Numbered from the stretch's first letter, positions 29,759 through 37,903 are shown. The stretch: 41,660 nucleotides of DNA from Lentisalinibacter sp964602525 (GCA_964602525.1 CAZRSA010000012.1:1-41660), one strand, 5' to 3'. The notes: generated by a model from the letters alone, not told the origin. A program made the numbers and translations.

Positions 29759-31194
29759 TGCGCCGCGCCCCGGCCATCGCCGCACTGGCGGCGCTGGCGC
29801 TCGGCACGGTGCCGGCGGCCGCGGAGGACTACGACTACTTCCAGGCGAACCGGGAGATGATCCGCAATGGCGTGCAGGCCGTGCTGATGTGCAACGGTCT
29901 GTTCACCTCGGGTCGCAGTCTCCGGCAGGTATTCGTGCAGGAGCTGGCCTACCTGGCGGAGCCGGTCGGCAGCGTGGACGGCGGCGAGTACGTGGTGGAC
30001 CGGGAGCGCCGCGCCGTCGCAGTCGGCGGCGCTGCGTCCGGCCCGGTCATCCGCGCCGCCTTCCGGAACGGGATCGGCTGCGTGGTCATGGCGCCGGACC
30101 AGGACTTCGGCGACATTGACACCCTGCCGGAGCTGGACCTGCCGCCGCCGCCCGGAGACCCGGCCGAGATCCCCTGGCCGGACGGCGACCGCGTCGAGCC
30201 CGCGCCCCTGCCCGCGGGGGTGGACGCTGCCGCGCTGCAGGCCGCCTCCGACTGGGCCTTCGACCGGCCCACGCCGGAGCAGGACACGCTGAGCCTGCTG
30301 GTGCTCCACGATGGCCGCATCATCCACGAGCGCTACGCGGAAGGCGTGGACCGCGGCACGCGCACCCGCACCTGGTCCACGGCCAAGAGTATCGCGGCGA
30401 CCCTGATCGGCATGCTGGTGGACGAGGACCGCCTGGCGCTCGATCGGCCGCTGGGCTTCGACTGGTTGCCCGAGGTGGAAGGCGCCGACGACGATCCCCG
30501 CGCCGCCATCACGCTGCGCCACGTGCTGCACATGTCCAGCGGCCTGTACCCGGTGGACAGCTTCGGCATGGAATACGCGACGGGCTCCGGCCTGGCCTAC
30601 TGGGTGGGCGCGAGTTCGGTGGACGGCGCGCGCCGGTGTGGCCTCATCCGGGCGCCGGGCACCTTCTGGGACTACGAAAACTACGACACCCTGCTGGCCG
30701 TCTACGCCATGAAGCAGGCGCTGGGCGCGGAGGCCTATCTGCGCTATCCGCGCCGGGCACTGCTCGACCGCATCGGCATGCGCAACACGCTGCTGAGTAC
30801 GGACCGCTTCGGCGACTTCATCCTGTCCAGTCAGGTCTACACGAATGCCCGCGACCTGGCCCGCTTCGGCCTGCTGTACCTCCAGGGCGGCGTCTGGAAC
30901 GGCGAGCGGCTGCTTTCGGAGGAGTGGATCCGGTTCGTGCGCACCCCGGCGCCCGCTACCCGGCACCGGGGCAGCTTCTACGGCGGGCAGTTCTGGCTGG
31001 TGCCCGATGACCGGGACGACGTGCCGCCGGACGCCTATTCCACCGCGGGCAACCGGGGCCAGTTCGTGATCGTGGTGCCGTCCCGGGACGTGGTGATCGT
31101 GCGCCGCGGTCTCGACTACGGCAAGCAGGGCTTCGACCGCTGGGAACTGACCCGGGAGGTATTGAAGGCGGTGCCGCGGCGGGCGAGGCAGTGA
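29758..31194 (+). CDS. Secreted serine hydrolase, beta-lactamase class C/esterase family
   Basis: 478 aa. The signal peptide ends near residue 22 (PAAAE). The N-terminal segment (about 23-150) is a prodomain-like region with Cys residues. The hydrolase domain follows: nucleophile motif STAK (Ser207-Lys210) in TRTWSTAKSIAATLIGML, LRHVLHMSSGL, a YEN-type second motif in FWDYENYDTLLAVYAM, and YSTAGNRGQFVIVVPSRDVVIVRRGLD near the C-terminus, in the position of the KTG/HxG motif. It could be a DD-peptidase, esterase or amide hydrolase rather than a resistance enzyme. Overlaps the lipoprotein stop and, by GTGA, the acetyltransferase start. Confidence 0.88.
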   Translation: MRRAPAIAALAALALGTVPAAAEDYDYFQANREMIRNGVQAVLMCNGLFTSGRSLRQVFVQELAYLAEPVGSVDGGEYVVDRERRAVAVGGAASGPVIRAAFRNGIGCVVMAPDQDFGDIDTLPELDLPPPPGDPAEIPWPDGDRVEPAPLPAGVDAAALQAASDWAFDRPTPEQDTLSLLVLHDGRIIHERYAEGVDRGTRTRTWSTAKSIAATLIGMLVDEDRLALDRPLGFDWLPEVEGADDDPRAAITLRHVLHMSSGLYPVDSFGMEYATGSGLAYWVGASSVDGARRCGLIRAPGTFWDYENYDTLLAVYAMKQALGAEAYLRYPRRALLDRIGMRNTLLSTDRFGDFILSSQVYTNARDLARFGLLYLQGGVWNGERLLSEEWIRFVRTPAPATRHRGSFYGGQFWLVPDDRDDVPPDAYSTAGNRGQFVIVVPSRDVVIVRRGLDYGKQGFDRWELTREVLKAVPRRARQ

Positions 31195-31748
31195 GCGGGC
31201 CGGCCGGCGACGGCGCTACTGCCCGGACCACCATCTCTATCATTGCCGAGACGCCCCGGCTCAGGCTCCGCCGCCTGTGCGACGACGATGCCGGCTTCCT
31301 GCTGCGGCTGGTCAACGAGGAGGCGTTTCGTACCCACATCGGGGAAAAGCACCTGCATACGGACGAGGACGCGCGGCGATTCATCCGGGAGGGCCCCTGG
31401 ACCCGGCAGCCGAGGCCCGGTTACGGGCAGTTCGCCGTCGAGAGCCGCGAGACCGGCATAGCGCTGGGCGTCTGTGGCCTGCTGTACCGGGAGGAACTCG
31501 ACGTCACCGACGTGGGCTTCGCCTTCCTGCCGGGGGCGCGAGGCCGGGGCTATGCCGTCGAGGCGGCGAGGGCGGTGCTCGAGTACGGCGGCGGGCTGGG
31601 GCTGGACGATATCGTCGCGCTCGTCTCACCGGCCAATGCGGCTTCGGTCCGCGTGGTGGAGAAGCTGGGGATGGACCGGCTTCAGGCGCTGCGGCTGGCT
31701 GGACGGGAGACGGAGGTGTGGGGGTTCCGACCGCCTGGCCGGTCCTGA
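31191..31748 (+). CDS. GNAT family N-acetyltransferase, RimJ/RimL-like
   Basis: 185 aa with GTG start overlapping the preceding TGA (GTGA). Motifs: ISIIAETPRLRLRRLCDDDAGFLLRLVNEEAF (RimJ/L-type lead), GVCGLLYREELDVTDVGFAFLPGARGRGYAVEAARAVLEYG (acetyl-CoA pyrophosphate loop RGRGYA) and VSPANAASVRVVEKLGM. The substrate is unknown; N-terminal amino acids or small amines are typical. Third member of a tightly coupled lipoprotein/hydrolase/acetyltransferase cluster. Its TGA stop lies inside a REP2 half-element that also holds the stop of the convergent DCC gene. Confidence 0.88.
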   Translation: MSGPAGDGATARTTISIIAETPRLRLRRLCDDDAGFLLRLVNEEAFRTHIGEKHLHTDEDARRFIREGPWTRQPRPGYGQFAVESRETGIALGVCGLLYREELDVTDVGFAFLPGARGRGYAVEAARAVLEYGGGLGLDDIVALVSPANAASVRVVEKLGMDRLQALRLAGRETEVWGFRPPGRS

Positions 31749-31761
31749 AGGCTCTCCTACC
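31741..31761. repeat. REP2 half-element with stop codons of both convergent genes
   Basis: TCCTGAAGGCTCTCCTACC matches the right half of the paired REP2 at 21095-21116. It contains the TGA of the GNAT gene (31746-31748, plus) and the TAG of the DCC gene (31759-31757, minus). Confidence 0.65.
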
Positions 31762-32125
31762 CTTGCTCGATGCGGCGCTGGAGCCAGGGGCGGATGCGCA
31801 GGAAGCCCCGATAGAGGCGCTCGAGCACCCACAACACCGGGCGAAACCGGGCGATCAGGCCGAGGGGACGCAGCACCGGGATGGCGCGCCACATGGCGGC
31901 GAAGGCGGCGGCGCCGGAGACGATCGGCCGGCCGTCCTCCCGCGCGTGGAAGCGCTGCATGAGGGTGGCGCGGTCGAGCGGGCAGTCCCGGCCCTCCTGG
32001 ATGGCGACGAAGCGGATGGCGTTGCGCCGGTCCAGCCTGCGCATCAGCGCGATCTCCCGCAGGCACAGCGGGCATTCGCCGTCGTACCAGACGGTGACTT
32101 CCGGATTGGCCGTAGCGGTATTCAT
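31757..32125 (-). CDS. DCC family thiol-disulfide oxidoreductase-like protein (DUF393)
   Basis: 122 aa from ATG 32125. The family signature YDGECPLCLREI (Cys pair CPLC) lies at about residues 14-25, followed by RRNAIRFVAIQEGRD, RPIVSGAAAFAAMWRAIPVLRPLG and a basic C-terminal helix RLYRGFLRIRPWLQRRI. This is the standard DUF393/YuxK layout, a thioredoxin-like fold with a possible redox role. The longer frame extending to 33103 is antisense-type noise over the methyltransferase gene. The stop reads TAG GAGAGCC within a REP2 half. Confidence 0.9.
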   Translation of the reverse strand: MNTATANPEVTVWYDGECPLCLREIALMRRLDRRNAIRFVAIQEGRDCPLDRATLMQRFHAREDGRPIVSGAAAFAAMWRAIPVLRPLGLIARFRPVLWVLERLYRGFLRIRPWLQRRIEQG

Positions 32126-32169
32126 AGTGGAATATTCGGGGCATGGGCCGGGGCCGATGCAGCGGGCCT

Positions 32170-33066
32170 TCAGCCGTCCGCGGTGCGCTCGAGCTGCAGC
32201 AAGTGGGCGAAGGAGGGCACCACCAGTCCGTCCCGGCGGCCGTGCAGGTAGCGTTCGTTCTGATCGGCCGCATCCAGGTTCTCCACCACGCTCCAGCCGG
32301 CAGCGGCCGCGAGGCTCTCGATCTCCTCCGGCTCGAAGAAGCTCAGCATCGGTTCCTGCTGCAGGGCGACGGCCATGCGGGTGCCCCACAGCAGCAGGTT
32401 GCCGGCGGCGGTCGGCGGCCGGGCACTCCAGTAGTCGAGGACGAGGCGTGAGCCCGGCGCCGCGGCCGCCGCCAGCGTCTCCAGCGTGCCTGCGATGGCG
32501 TGCCGGGTGAGATAGTAGGTGGCGCCGAGCCAGGAGACGAAGTCCGGCGCGGGCCGGGTCGGCCAGGCGCCGGCCAGGCTCTCGGTCTCGAAGTCGATCG
32601 GCAGGAAGGCGAGTTCCGCCGGCACGTCCAGGCCACGGCTGCGCAGCAGCTCCCGTTTCCAGCCCTGGGTGGCGGGGTGGTCGATCTCCAGCACCTCGAT
32701 CGCCGTTGCCCTGGCCATAGCCATCGGCGATGCGGGCTGGCGCAGGGCGAACGTGTCCAGCCCGGCGGCGAGTATGACGTAGCGTTCGGTGCCCTCGCTG
32801 CGCGAGCCCGCCAGGGCGTCCTCGGCGTAGCGGCTGCGCACCACCACCTGGGAGCGCAGCGCCGTGAACGCGTCCGCCTGGCGGATGTAGTAGCCGCGCC
32901 AGAAGCGGGTGAGGGCGCCGAGACGGCGGATGTAGCGCTGCTGGTAGCCGGGCAGCAGGCGCTCGGCGACGGCATCGCCGAGAACGGGCGGCGGATCGTC
33001 CACGCGCAAGTGCACGGCACGGGCGAAGGCGGTGCCGAATGCGGTGCGGCTGGGTGCGTTTTCCAT
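32170..33066 (-). CDS. SAM-dependent methyltransferase, LCM/TIGR00027-like
   Basis: 298 aa. Class I methyltransferase of the leucine-carboxyl-methyltransferase-like group common in actinobacteria and proteobacteria: RVDDPPPVLGDAVAERLL, AFTALRSQVVVRSRYAEDAL, YVILAAGLDTFALRQP (SAM motif I), AIEVLEIDHPATQGWKRELL and VSWLGATYYLTRHAIAGTLETLA, with a C-terminal GWSVVENLDAADQNERYL. Substrate unknown, often linked to secondary metabolite or small-molecule O-methylation. The DCC gene follows 44 bp downstream on the same strand. REP1 copy 5 lies upstream. Confidence 0.88.
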   Translation of the reverse strand: MENAPSRTAFGTAFARAVHLRVDDPPPVLGDAVAERLLPGYQQRYIRRLGALTRFWRGYYIRQADAFTALRSQVVVRSRYAEDALAGSRSEGTERYVILAAGLDTFALRQPASPMAMARATAIEVLEIDHPATQGWKRELLRSRGLDVPAELAFLPIDFETESLAGAWPTRPAPDFVSWLGATYYLTRHAIAGTLETLAAAAAPGSRLVLDYWSARPPTAAGNLLLWGTRMAVALQQEPMLSFFEPEEIESLAAAAGWSVVENLDAADQNERYLHGRRDGLVVPSFAHLLQLERTADG

Positions 33067-33076
33067 ACCACGGAAT

Positions 33077-33123
33077 TCCGGGGACAGTTAACTCAATCAG
33101 CAATTGAGTTAACTGTCCCCGGG
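33077..33123. repeat. REP1 palindrome, copy 5 (best conserved)
   Basis: Left arm CGGGGACAGTTAACTCAA (33079-33096) and right arm TTGAGTTAACTGTCCCCG (33104-33121) are exact reverse complements; pairing extends one more base into the loop. It lies between the DUF2165 gene stop (33126) and the LCM-type methyltransferase start (33066). Confidence 0.92.
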
Positions 33124-33125
33124 TT

Positions 33126-33614
33126 TCAGACGTCGTCCATGTTCACGATGACGAAGACGATGGCGCAGCAGAGGAAGTACTGCAGCGCGCCTTCGAGCGA
33201 CTGGGCGCCGAGCTGGGTCTGCCACATCTGGAACCAGGAGCCGCCGATGGACAGGAAGAAGCCGAACCACACGATCATGCCGATGCCGGCCCCCATCAGC
33301 GCCCAGGTCTTCGCGCCGTTGAATGCGGCGGCCGGCGCCCGGCGGTTGGCCCACAGGTCCCAGGCGCCCTTCAGGGCCACCAGACCCGCGGCCAGCTCGC
33401 CGGCGATGATGACGGCCAGCACCAGGCCGGAGACGATCGGGCTGGTGACGGCCGGCACCAGCGAAGATGCGTAGTACTCGTGGTTCGCCATGGCCAGAAC
33501 GGCGCTCACCACCTGGTGCGCCGCTTCGAGGTTGACCAGGTTTTGCAGCCCGTAGAAAAGGGCCATCAGGCCCAGAAACACGATCAGGACGATCTTCAGA
33601 TAACGGATCGGCAT
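33126..33614 (-). CDS. DUF2165 family integral membrane protein
   Basis: 162 aa from ATG 33614, with GGGAG about 8 nt upstream. Four hydrophobic segments and the family pattern: RYLKIVLIVFLGLMALFYGLQNLVN, a loop ending SPIVSG, VLAVIIAGELAAGLVALKGAWDLW, FNGAKTWALMGAGIGMIVWFGFFLSIGGSWFQMWQ and LQYFLCCAIVFVIVNMDD. Function unknown. Divergent from the di-haem cytochrome gene across a 144-bp region that carries a C10 tract 17 bp upstream of this start. Confidence 0.87.
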   Translation of the reverse strand: MPIRYLKIVLIVFLGLMALFYGLQNLVNLEAAHQVVSAVLAMANHEYYASSLVPAVTSPIVSGLVLAVIIAGELAAGLVALKGAWDLWANRRAPAAAFNGAKTWALMGAGIGMIVWFGFFLSIGGSWFQMWQTQLGAQSLEGALQYFLCCAIVFVIVNMDDV

Positions 33615-33631
33615 TGCGATGCTCCCCTCCT

Positions 33632-33641
33632 CCCCCCCCCC
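33632..33641. repeat. Homopolymeric C10 tract in divergent intergenic region
   Basis: Ten consecutive C followed by GGGGACA, so the right end looks like a REP1 half-arm. It lies in the 5' leader of the DUF2165 gene and 117 bp upstream of the di-haem cytochrome. Tracts of this length are prone to slippage. Confidence 0.6.
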
Positions 33642-33758
33642 GGGGACACGGCGCCAATGTAGCAAATCCTGTCGGTCGCGGCAGATTTCGACATCGCTCG
33701 CGCCGCCGCGGCGGCCTAGTGTCCGCATCGTCAGACACGGAAGGCGGGGGATGCGGTC

Positions 33759-35324
33759 ATGGAAGGGAGACACCGGACAGAGGGCGCCGGCATCGGCACG
33801 GCCGGGGCGGCACTTTTCGTCGTGCTGCTGATGAGCATCGACGTGGCGGCGGGGCCCGTCGGCGAGGAGCGATCCGGCTACGAGCGGCTCGAGGACGGTC
33901 AGGAACATGTGCTGCCGCTGGCCGAGCTGCTGCGCCGGGGCGAGGCCGCGTTCACCGCCCGCTGGACGCCGGCGGAAGGGGGCGGACGGCCCTTCACCGA
34001 CGGCACCGGCGGTGCGCTGGCCGACGACTCGGCGCCGCTCGTCGGCCCCCGCAGCTTCAACCGGGTCTCCGGGCAGGACGCGAACAGCTGCGCCGGCTGT
34101 CACAACGTGCCGGCGGGCCGTCCGGGCGGCGGCGGCGATTTCGTCACCGGCGTGTTCGTGGCCGCCCAGCGGTTCGACTTCGCCAGCTTCGACGCGGCCG
34201 ATACAGTGCCGCTGAGGGGCTCCCGGGACGAGCGCGGCGCCTTCGCCACGCTGCAGGGCATCGGCAACTTCCGGGCGACGCCGGGCATGTACGGGTCGGG
34301 CTACATCGAGATGCTGACCCGGCAGATGACCGCCGAGCTGCAGACCATCCGGGATGCGACGCCGCACGGCGCTGGCCTCGCGCTCGAGACCAAGGGCGTC
34401 TCCTTCGGCACGATCCGCCGCGCAGCCGACGGCGCCTGGGACGTCTCCGCGGTGGAGGGCCTGCCGCCCCAGAGTCTGGTGAGCACGGGCCCCGACGATC
34501 CGCCCGGCCTGATCGTCCATCCGTTCCACCAGTCCGGCAGTGCGGTCTCCATCCGCCAGTTCACCACCAACGCCTTCAACCACCACCACGGCCTGCAGGC
34601 GGCGGAACGCTTCGGTGACGGCGTGGACGCCGACGGCGACGGCATCGTCGACGAGCTGACCCGGGCGGACATCACGGCGGCCGCGCTGTTCCAGGCGACG
34701 CTGCCGCCGCCGCGCCAGGTCCTGCCCCGGGACAGGGAGGCGCGGCGGGCCGTGCGCCGGGGCGGGCGGCTGTTCCGGCGTATCGGCTGCGCGGACTGCC
34801 ACGTGCCGGCGCTGCCGCTGGTAGACGAGGGCTGGGTGTACACGGAGCCGAATCCCTACAACCCGCCCGGCAATCTGCGGCCCGGCGACGCGCGCCCGGT
34901 GCGGGTGGATCTCAGCCGGGGCGACCTGCCCGGCCGACGGCTCGAGCCCCGCGGCGGCGTCGTCTGGGTGCCCGCGTTCACGGACCTGAAGCTGCACGAC
35001 ATCACCGCCGGGCCAGGCGACCCGGGCGGAGAGGCCATCGACATCAATCACCCGGCCGGCTCCCCCGGCTTTTTCGCGGGCAACCGCCGGTTCCTCACCA
35101 AGCGCCTGTGGGGCGCGGCCAGCGAGCCGCCGTACTTTCACCACGGCCGCTTCACCACGCTGCGCGAGGCGACCCTGGCCCACGACGGAGAGGCGCGGGC
35201 CTCCCGGCAGGCGTTCGAAGGGCTTGACGAGCGCGAGCGGGACGCGGTGATCGAGTTCCTGAAGTCGCTGCAGGTCGCAGTGCCGGAGGAGCGGGGCGGG
35301 CGCGGCCGGGTCCGCCGGCACTGA
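33759..35324 (+). CDS. Di-haem oxidoreductase family protein (DUF1111), two CxxCH
   Basis: 521-aa exported c-type cytochrome. ATG 33759 has GGGGG 8 nt upstream. An N-terminal hydrophobic segment (about 12-31) acts as signal or anchor. Haem motifs: CAGCH (Cys111, Cys114, His115) and CADCH (Cys344, Cys347, His348), plus family segments GIGNFRATPGMYGSGYIEMLTRQMTAEL and GDGVDADGDGIVDELTRADITAAALFQATLP. The ending NRRFLTKRLWGAASEPPYFHHGRFTTLREA fits DHOR proteins. The role is likely periplasmic electron transfer or peroxidase/thiol-type redox chemistry; the partner is unknown. The gntP-like permease starts 62 bp after the stop. Confidence 0.88.
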   Translation: MEGRHRTEGAGIGTAGAALFVVLLMSIDVAAGPVGEERSGYERLEDGQEHVLPLAELLRRGEAAFTARWTPAEGGGRPFTDGTGGALADDSAPLVGPRSFNRVSGQDANSCAGCHNVPAGRPGGGGDFVTGVFVAAQRFDFASFDAADTVPLRGSRDERGAFATLQGIGNFRATPGMYGSGYIEMLTRQMTAELQTIRDATPHGAGLALETKGVSFGTIRRAADGAWDVSAVEGLPPQSLVSTGPDDPPGLIVHPFHQSGSAVSIRQFTTNAFNHHHGLQAAERFGDGVDADGDGIVDELTRADITAAALFQATLPPPRQVLPRDREARRAVRRGGRLFRRIGCADCHVPALPLVDEGWVYTEPNPYNPPGNLRPGDARPVRVDLSRGDLPGRRLEPRGGVVWVPAFTDLKLHDITAGPGDPGGEAIDINHPAGSPGFFAGNRRFLTKRLWGAASEPPYFHHGRFTTLREATLAHDGEARASRQAFEGLDERERDAVIEFLKSLQVAVPEERGGRGRVRRH

Positions 35325-35386
35325 CTTCACCGGCGCCACCGATGAGTGCGTATACTGCCCCGGCCGGACACCGCTTCGGGGGGAGC

Positions 35387-36766
35387 ATGGAATACATCGG
35401 TCTTATCGGCGCCGTCGCGCTGCTCATCTGGCTCGCGCTCAGGGGTATCAACATCGTCTTCGCGGCGCTGCTGTGCTCGGTGGTGGTCATCATGACCAAC
35501 CAGCTGCCGGTCGCCGCCGGGCTCACCGAGTATTTCTCTTTCGGGCCGCTCGGTGCGTTCACTTTCGCCGGCCGGTTCTTCCTGCTGTTCGCCGCCGGCG
35601 CCATGTTCGGGCGGGTCATGGGCGAGAGCCACGCGGCCGCGAGTATCGCGCTGGCGCTGGTGGAGCGCCTGGGCGCTCACCGCGCCCTGTGGATCACGGT
35701 GCTCGCCTGCGCCCTGCTGACCTACGGCGGGGTGGTGGTGTTCGTGGTCATCTTCGCCATGTATCCGCTGGGGCTGAAGCTGCTGCAGCAGGCGGACATA
35801 CCCAAGCGGCTGTTCTGCGGCGCGCTGGCCCTGGGCGCGGGCACCTTCACCCTGACCGCCATGCCGGGCACGCCGTCCATCCACAACGTCATCTCGGCGG
35901 CGGCGCTGGATACCACGCTGTTCGCCGGCGGCTGGTACGGCGTGGCGGGCGGGGCACTCATGTTCGCCGGCGGCATGTGGTATCTCGAGCGCCAGCGCCG
36001 GATCGCCGCCGCCAACGGCGAGCACTTCCAGCCGGCGCCCAGCGACCCGGTCACGACGGTCCAGGCGGGCGACCCGGGTTATCCCCACTGGCTGCCGGCC
36101 GCGCTGCCGCTGGCGCTGGTGCTGGGCACAATCGTCGCGCCGCGGCTGATCATCATGTCGCTGGACGAGGCCACGCTGGCGCAGTCCGGCTGGTTCTTTG
36201 CGCTGCTGCGCTTCGCCGACGGGCAGCCCGTCGTCTGGCCCAGCATCGCGCTCCTCGCCGGCACGCTGCTCGCCGTGCTGATGTTCACCACCGTGCGCGC
36301 CCGGGCGCTGGAGGTGGTCGGCCACGGTACCCAGGACTCGATCATGCCGCTCATCAATACGGCGGCGGTGATCGGCTTCGGCGGCGTGGTCACCCAGACG
36401 GATGGCTTCGGTCAGTTCGCCCGGGTGATGCTGGAGTCCGGCCTGCCTCCTCTGGTCTCCATGTTCGGCTCGGTGAGCCTGGTGGCCGCCATCACGGGGT
36501 CGGCCTCCGGGGGGCTGCAGATATTCATGCAGACCATGGCGCCCGCTTATCTCGAGATGGGCATCGAGCCCGGCACGCTCCATCGGCTGGCGACCATGGC
36601 CAGCGGCGGCTTCGACTCGCTGCCCCACTGCGGCGCGGTGGTGGCCATGCTTACCATCACCGGCCTCACGCACAAGGAGGCCTACCGGGACGTGGGCATC
36701 ATCACGGTGGTGATCCCGGTGCTGGCGACGCTCGCGATGATCGGGGTGGCGGCCGTAGTTTCGTAG
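35387..36766 (+). CDS. GntP family permease
   Basis: 459-aa inner-membrane symporter of the gluconate:H+ symporter (GntP) family. ATG 35387 (MEYIGLIGAV) has GGGGGGAG 4 nt upstream; the in-frame ATG at 35342 is weaker. About 12 to 14 hydrophobic segments. Family-like blocks: FFLLFAAGAMFGRVMGESHAAASIA, LLTYGGVVVFVVIFAMYPLG, TAMPGTPSIHNVI, IGFGGVVTQTDGFGQFAR and ITGSASGGLQIFMQTMAP, with GGFDSLPHCGAVVAMLTITGLTHKEAYRD at the end. Substrate is likely a sugar acid or other carboxylate. The stop TAG begins a REP2 hairpin. Confidence 0.9.
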   Translation: MEYIGLIGAVALLIWLALRGINIVFAALLCSVVVIMTNQLPVAAGLTEYFSFGPLGAFTFAGRFFLLFAAGAMFGRVMGESHAAASIALALVERLGAHRALWITVLACALLTYGGVVVFVVIFAMYPLGLKLLQQADIPKRLFCGALALGAGTFTLTAMPGTPSIHNVISAAALDTTLFAGGWYGVAGGALMFAGGMWYLERQRRIAAANGEHFQPAPSDPVTTVQAGDPGYPHWLPAALPLALVLGTIVAPRLIIMSLDEATLAQSGWFFALLRFADGQPVVWPSIALLAGTLLAVLMFTTVRARALEVVGHGTQDSIMPLINTAAVIGFGGVVTQTDGFGQFARVMLESGLPPLVSMFGSVSLVAAITGSASGGLQIFMQTMAPAYLEMGIEPGTLHRLATMASGGFDSLPHCGAVVAMLTITGLTHKEAYRDVGIITVVIPVLATLAMIGVAAVVS

Positions 36767-36788
36767 GAGGGCTTCAGGCCCTCCTGCA
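36763..36788. repeat. REP2 palindrome at gntP 3' end (supplies TAG stop)
   Basis: GTAGGAGGGCTTCAGGCCCTCCTGCAG: GGAGGGC-TTCAG-GCCCTCC pairs, apart from loop bases. The gene's TAG stop (36764-36766) lies in the left arm. It separates the permease from the convergent phytase gene. Confidence 0.8.
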
Positions 36789-36807
36789 GGTGGGTCGGCG
36801 GCGTGTG

Positions 36808-37878
36808 TCAGCGGCAGCCGTCTGCCGGGATCAGCCGTTCTATCCGGCGCCAGTCCACGATCTTGAAATTCTGTCGGCGGGCGCCTGCGTTGATGCCGTC
36901 CTGGGCCACGAAGATGCCGCGGGGGTAGCGGGGGCCGAGGTCTGCGGCAGCCGCGTCGATGCCGTCCGTCTCCTCGGTGCCGTCGATGCCGGCCGCCTCG
37001 TTGTCGGCCACCCGGAAGGAGACCAGGTAGCGCACCTCCTCCTCGGCCAGGCAGTAGACGGCATAGCTGTTGTCACCCTGGCTGGAGGCCACCAGATACC
37101 GCGGACCCTCGGCCGGCGAGTAGATGGCCAGCCCCTCGACGTCGGCCACCAGTGCGGGGCCGTCGACGCTGTCGACGAGTTCGGGCGTCCAGGGTTCGGC
37201 CGGGTCCAGCGCGCCCCGCCAGATGCCCCGGGGTTCTTCGCCCACGTACACGTCCCCGGTGGCCTCGTCGACGACGCAGCCCTCGGGCTGGCCTTCCAGG
37301 CGGAACTCTCGCGCGAGCCGGGCGGAGAAGGCCGCCGGCCCGGCGCGCTCTATCGCCCACTGCTGGTAGCGGCCGTCCTTGTCGTTCACGAACACATGGT
37401 ATCGCTGGTCTCCCGCCGTGCCGATGCAGATGCCGTAGACCTCGTCGAGCCCGGTGACCACGGACGAGTCCGCCAGGCGCTGCGCGCGGCCCGTGGCCGC
37501 ATCGAGCAGGAAGACGTCGATGCTGTTCGTGGTCCGGTTGCTCCCGACCGCCACCGCGTCACCGCCGGGCAGCGGGCGCACGTCGACGTTGTTCAGGCGT
37601 CCGGCCTCGATGGACTGGGTCTCGCGGCCGTCGAGGCCGTACAGGTTCAGGCCTCGTTGCTTGTTGCTGCCGAGGATGAGCGCTGCGTCCACCCGGGAAG
37701 GGCGCAGCCAGACGGCCGGATCGTCGGCTGCGTCGCCCTCGTCGCGGACCGGATCGGTCTCGGCATCGGCGACGACGGTGGGGTAGACGGCAGGGGCGGA
37801 AGCAGTCGCGCAGGCGGCCAGCCCCAGCGCGAGTAGGAAGATCGCCGGCCACGGCCGGCGGAGGACGGTTGCGGTCAT
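36808..37878 (-). CDS. Beta-propeller phytase (3-phytase-like) lipoprotein
   Basis: 356 aa. ATG 37878 gives a signal with lipobox LGLAAC (Cys about 22), so likely an outer-membrane or periplasmic lipoprotein. Phytase blocks: DPVRDEGDAADDPAVWLRP (calcium/phosphate-binding DDPAVW), LILGSNKQRGLNLYGLDGRETQSI, GRLNNVDVRP, VYGICIG, GQPEGCVVDEATGDVYVGEEPRGIWR (six-bladed propeller core), VADVEGLAIY, SSQGDNSYAVY and LGPRYPRGIFVAQDG. Beta-propeller phytases are calcium-dependent and release phosphate from inositol phosphates. A role in phosphate scavenging is inferred. A frame extending to 38001 through REP1 is rejected. Confidence 0.9.
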   Translation of the reverse strand: MTATVLRRPWPAIFLLALGLAACATASAPAVYPTVVADAETDPVRDEGDAADDPAVWLRPSRVDAALILGSNKQRGLNLYGLDGRETQSIEAGRLNNVDVRPLPGGDAVAVGSNRTTNSIDVFLLDAATGRAQRLADSSVVTGLDEVYGICIGTAGDQRYHVFVNDKDGRYQQWAIERAGPAAFSARLAREFRLEGQPEGCVVDEATGDVYVGEEPRGIWRGALDPAEPWTPELVDSVDGPALVADVEGLAIYSPAEGPRYLVASSQGDNSYAVYCLAEEEVRYLVSFRVADNEAAGIDGTEETDGIDAAAADLGPRYPRGIFVAQDGINAGARRQNFKIVDWRRIERLIPADGCR

Positions 37879-37903
37879 GGTGGTGGGCCCGTACGGCGGA
37901 ATT

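Noticed and set aside
33077..33123. REP1 copies as Rho-independent terminators
   Set aside because: Strong stems but no following T tract in any copy, and copy 1 lies in a 5' leader. Hairpin formation is likely, intrinsic termination is not shown.
33126..35339. 737-codon minus-strand ORF
   Set aside because: Only its last 163 codons (33126-33614) form a real protein (DUF2165). The remainder is antisense to the di-haem cytochrome gene.
35473..37836. 787-codon plus-strand ORF across gntP and the phytase gene
   Set aside because: Alternative frame of gntP joined to the antisense of the phytase; composition is Arg/Gly/His-rich and no domain is visible.
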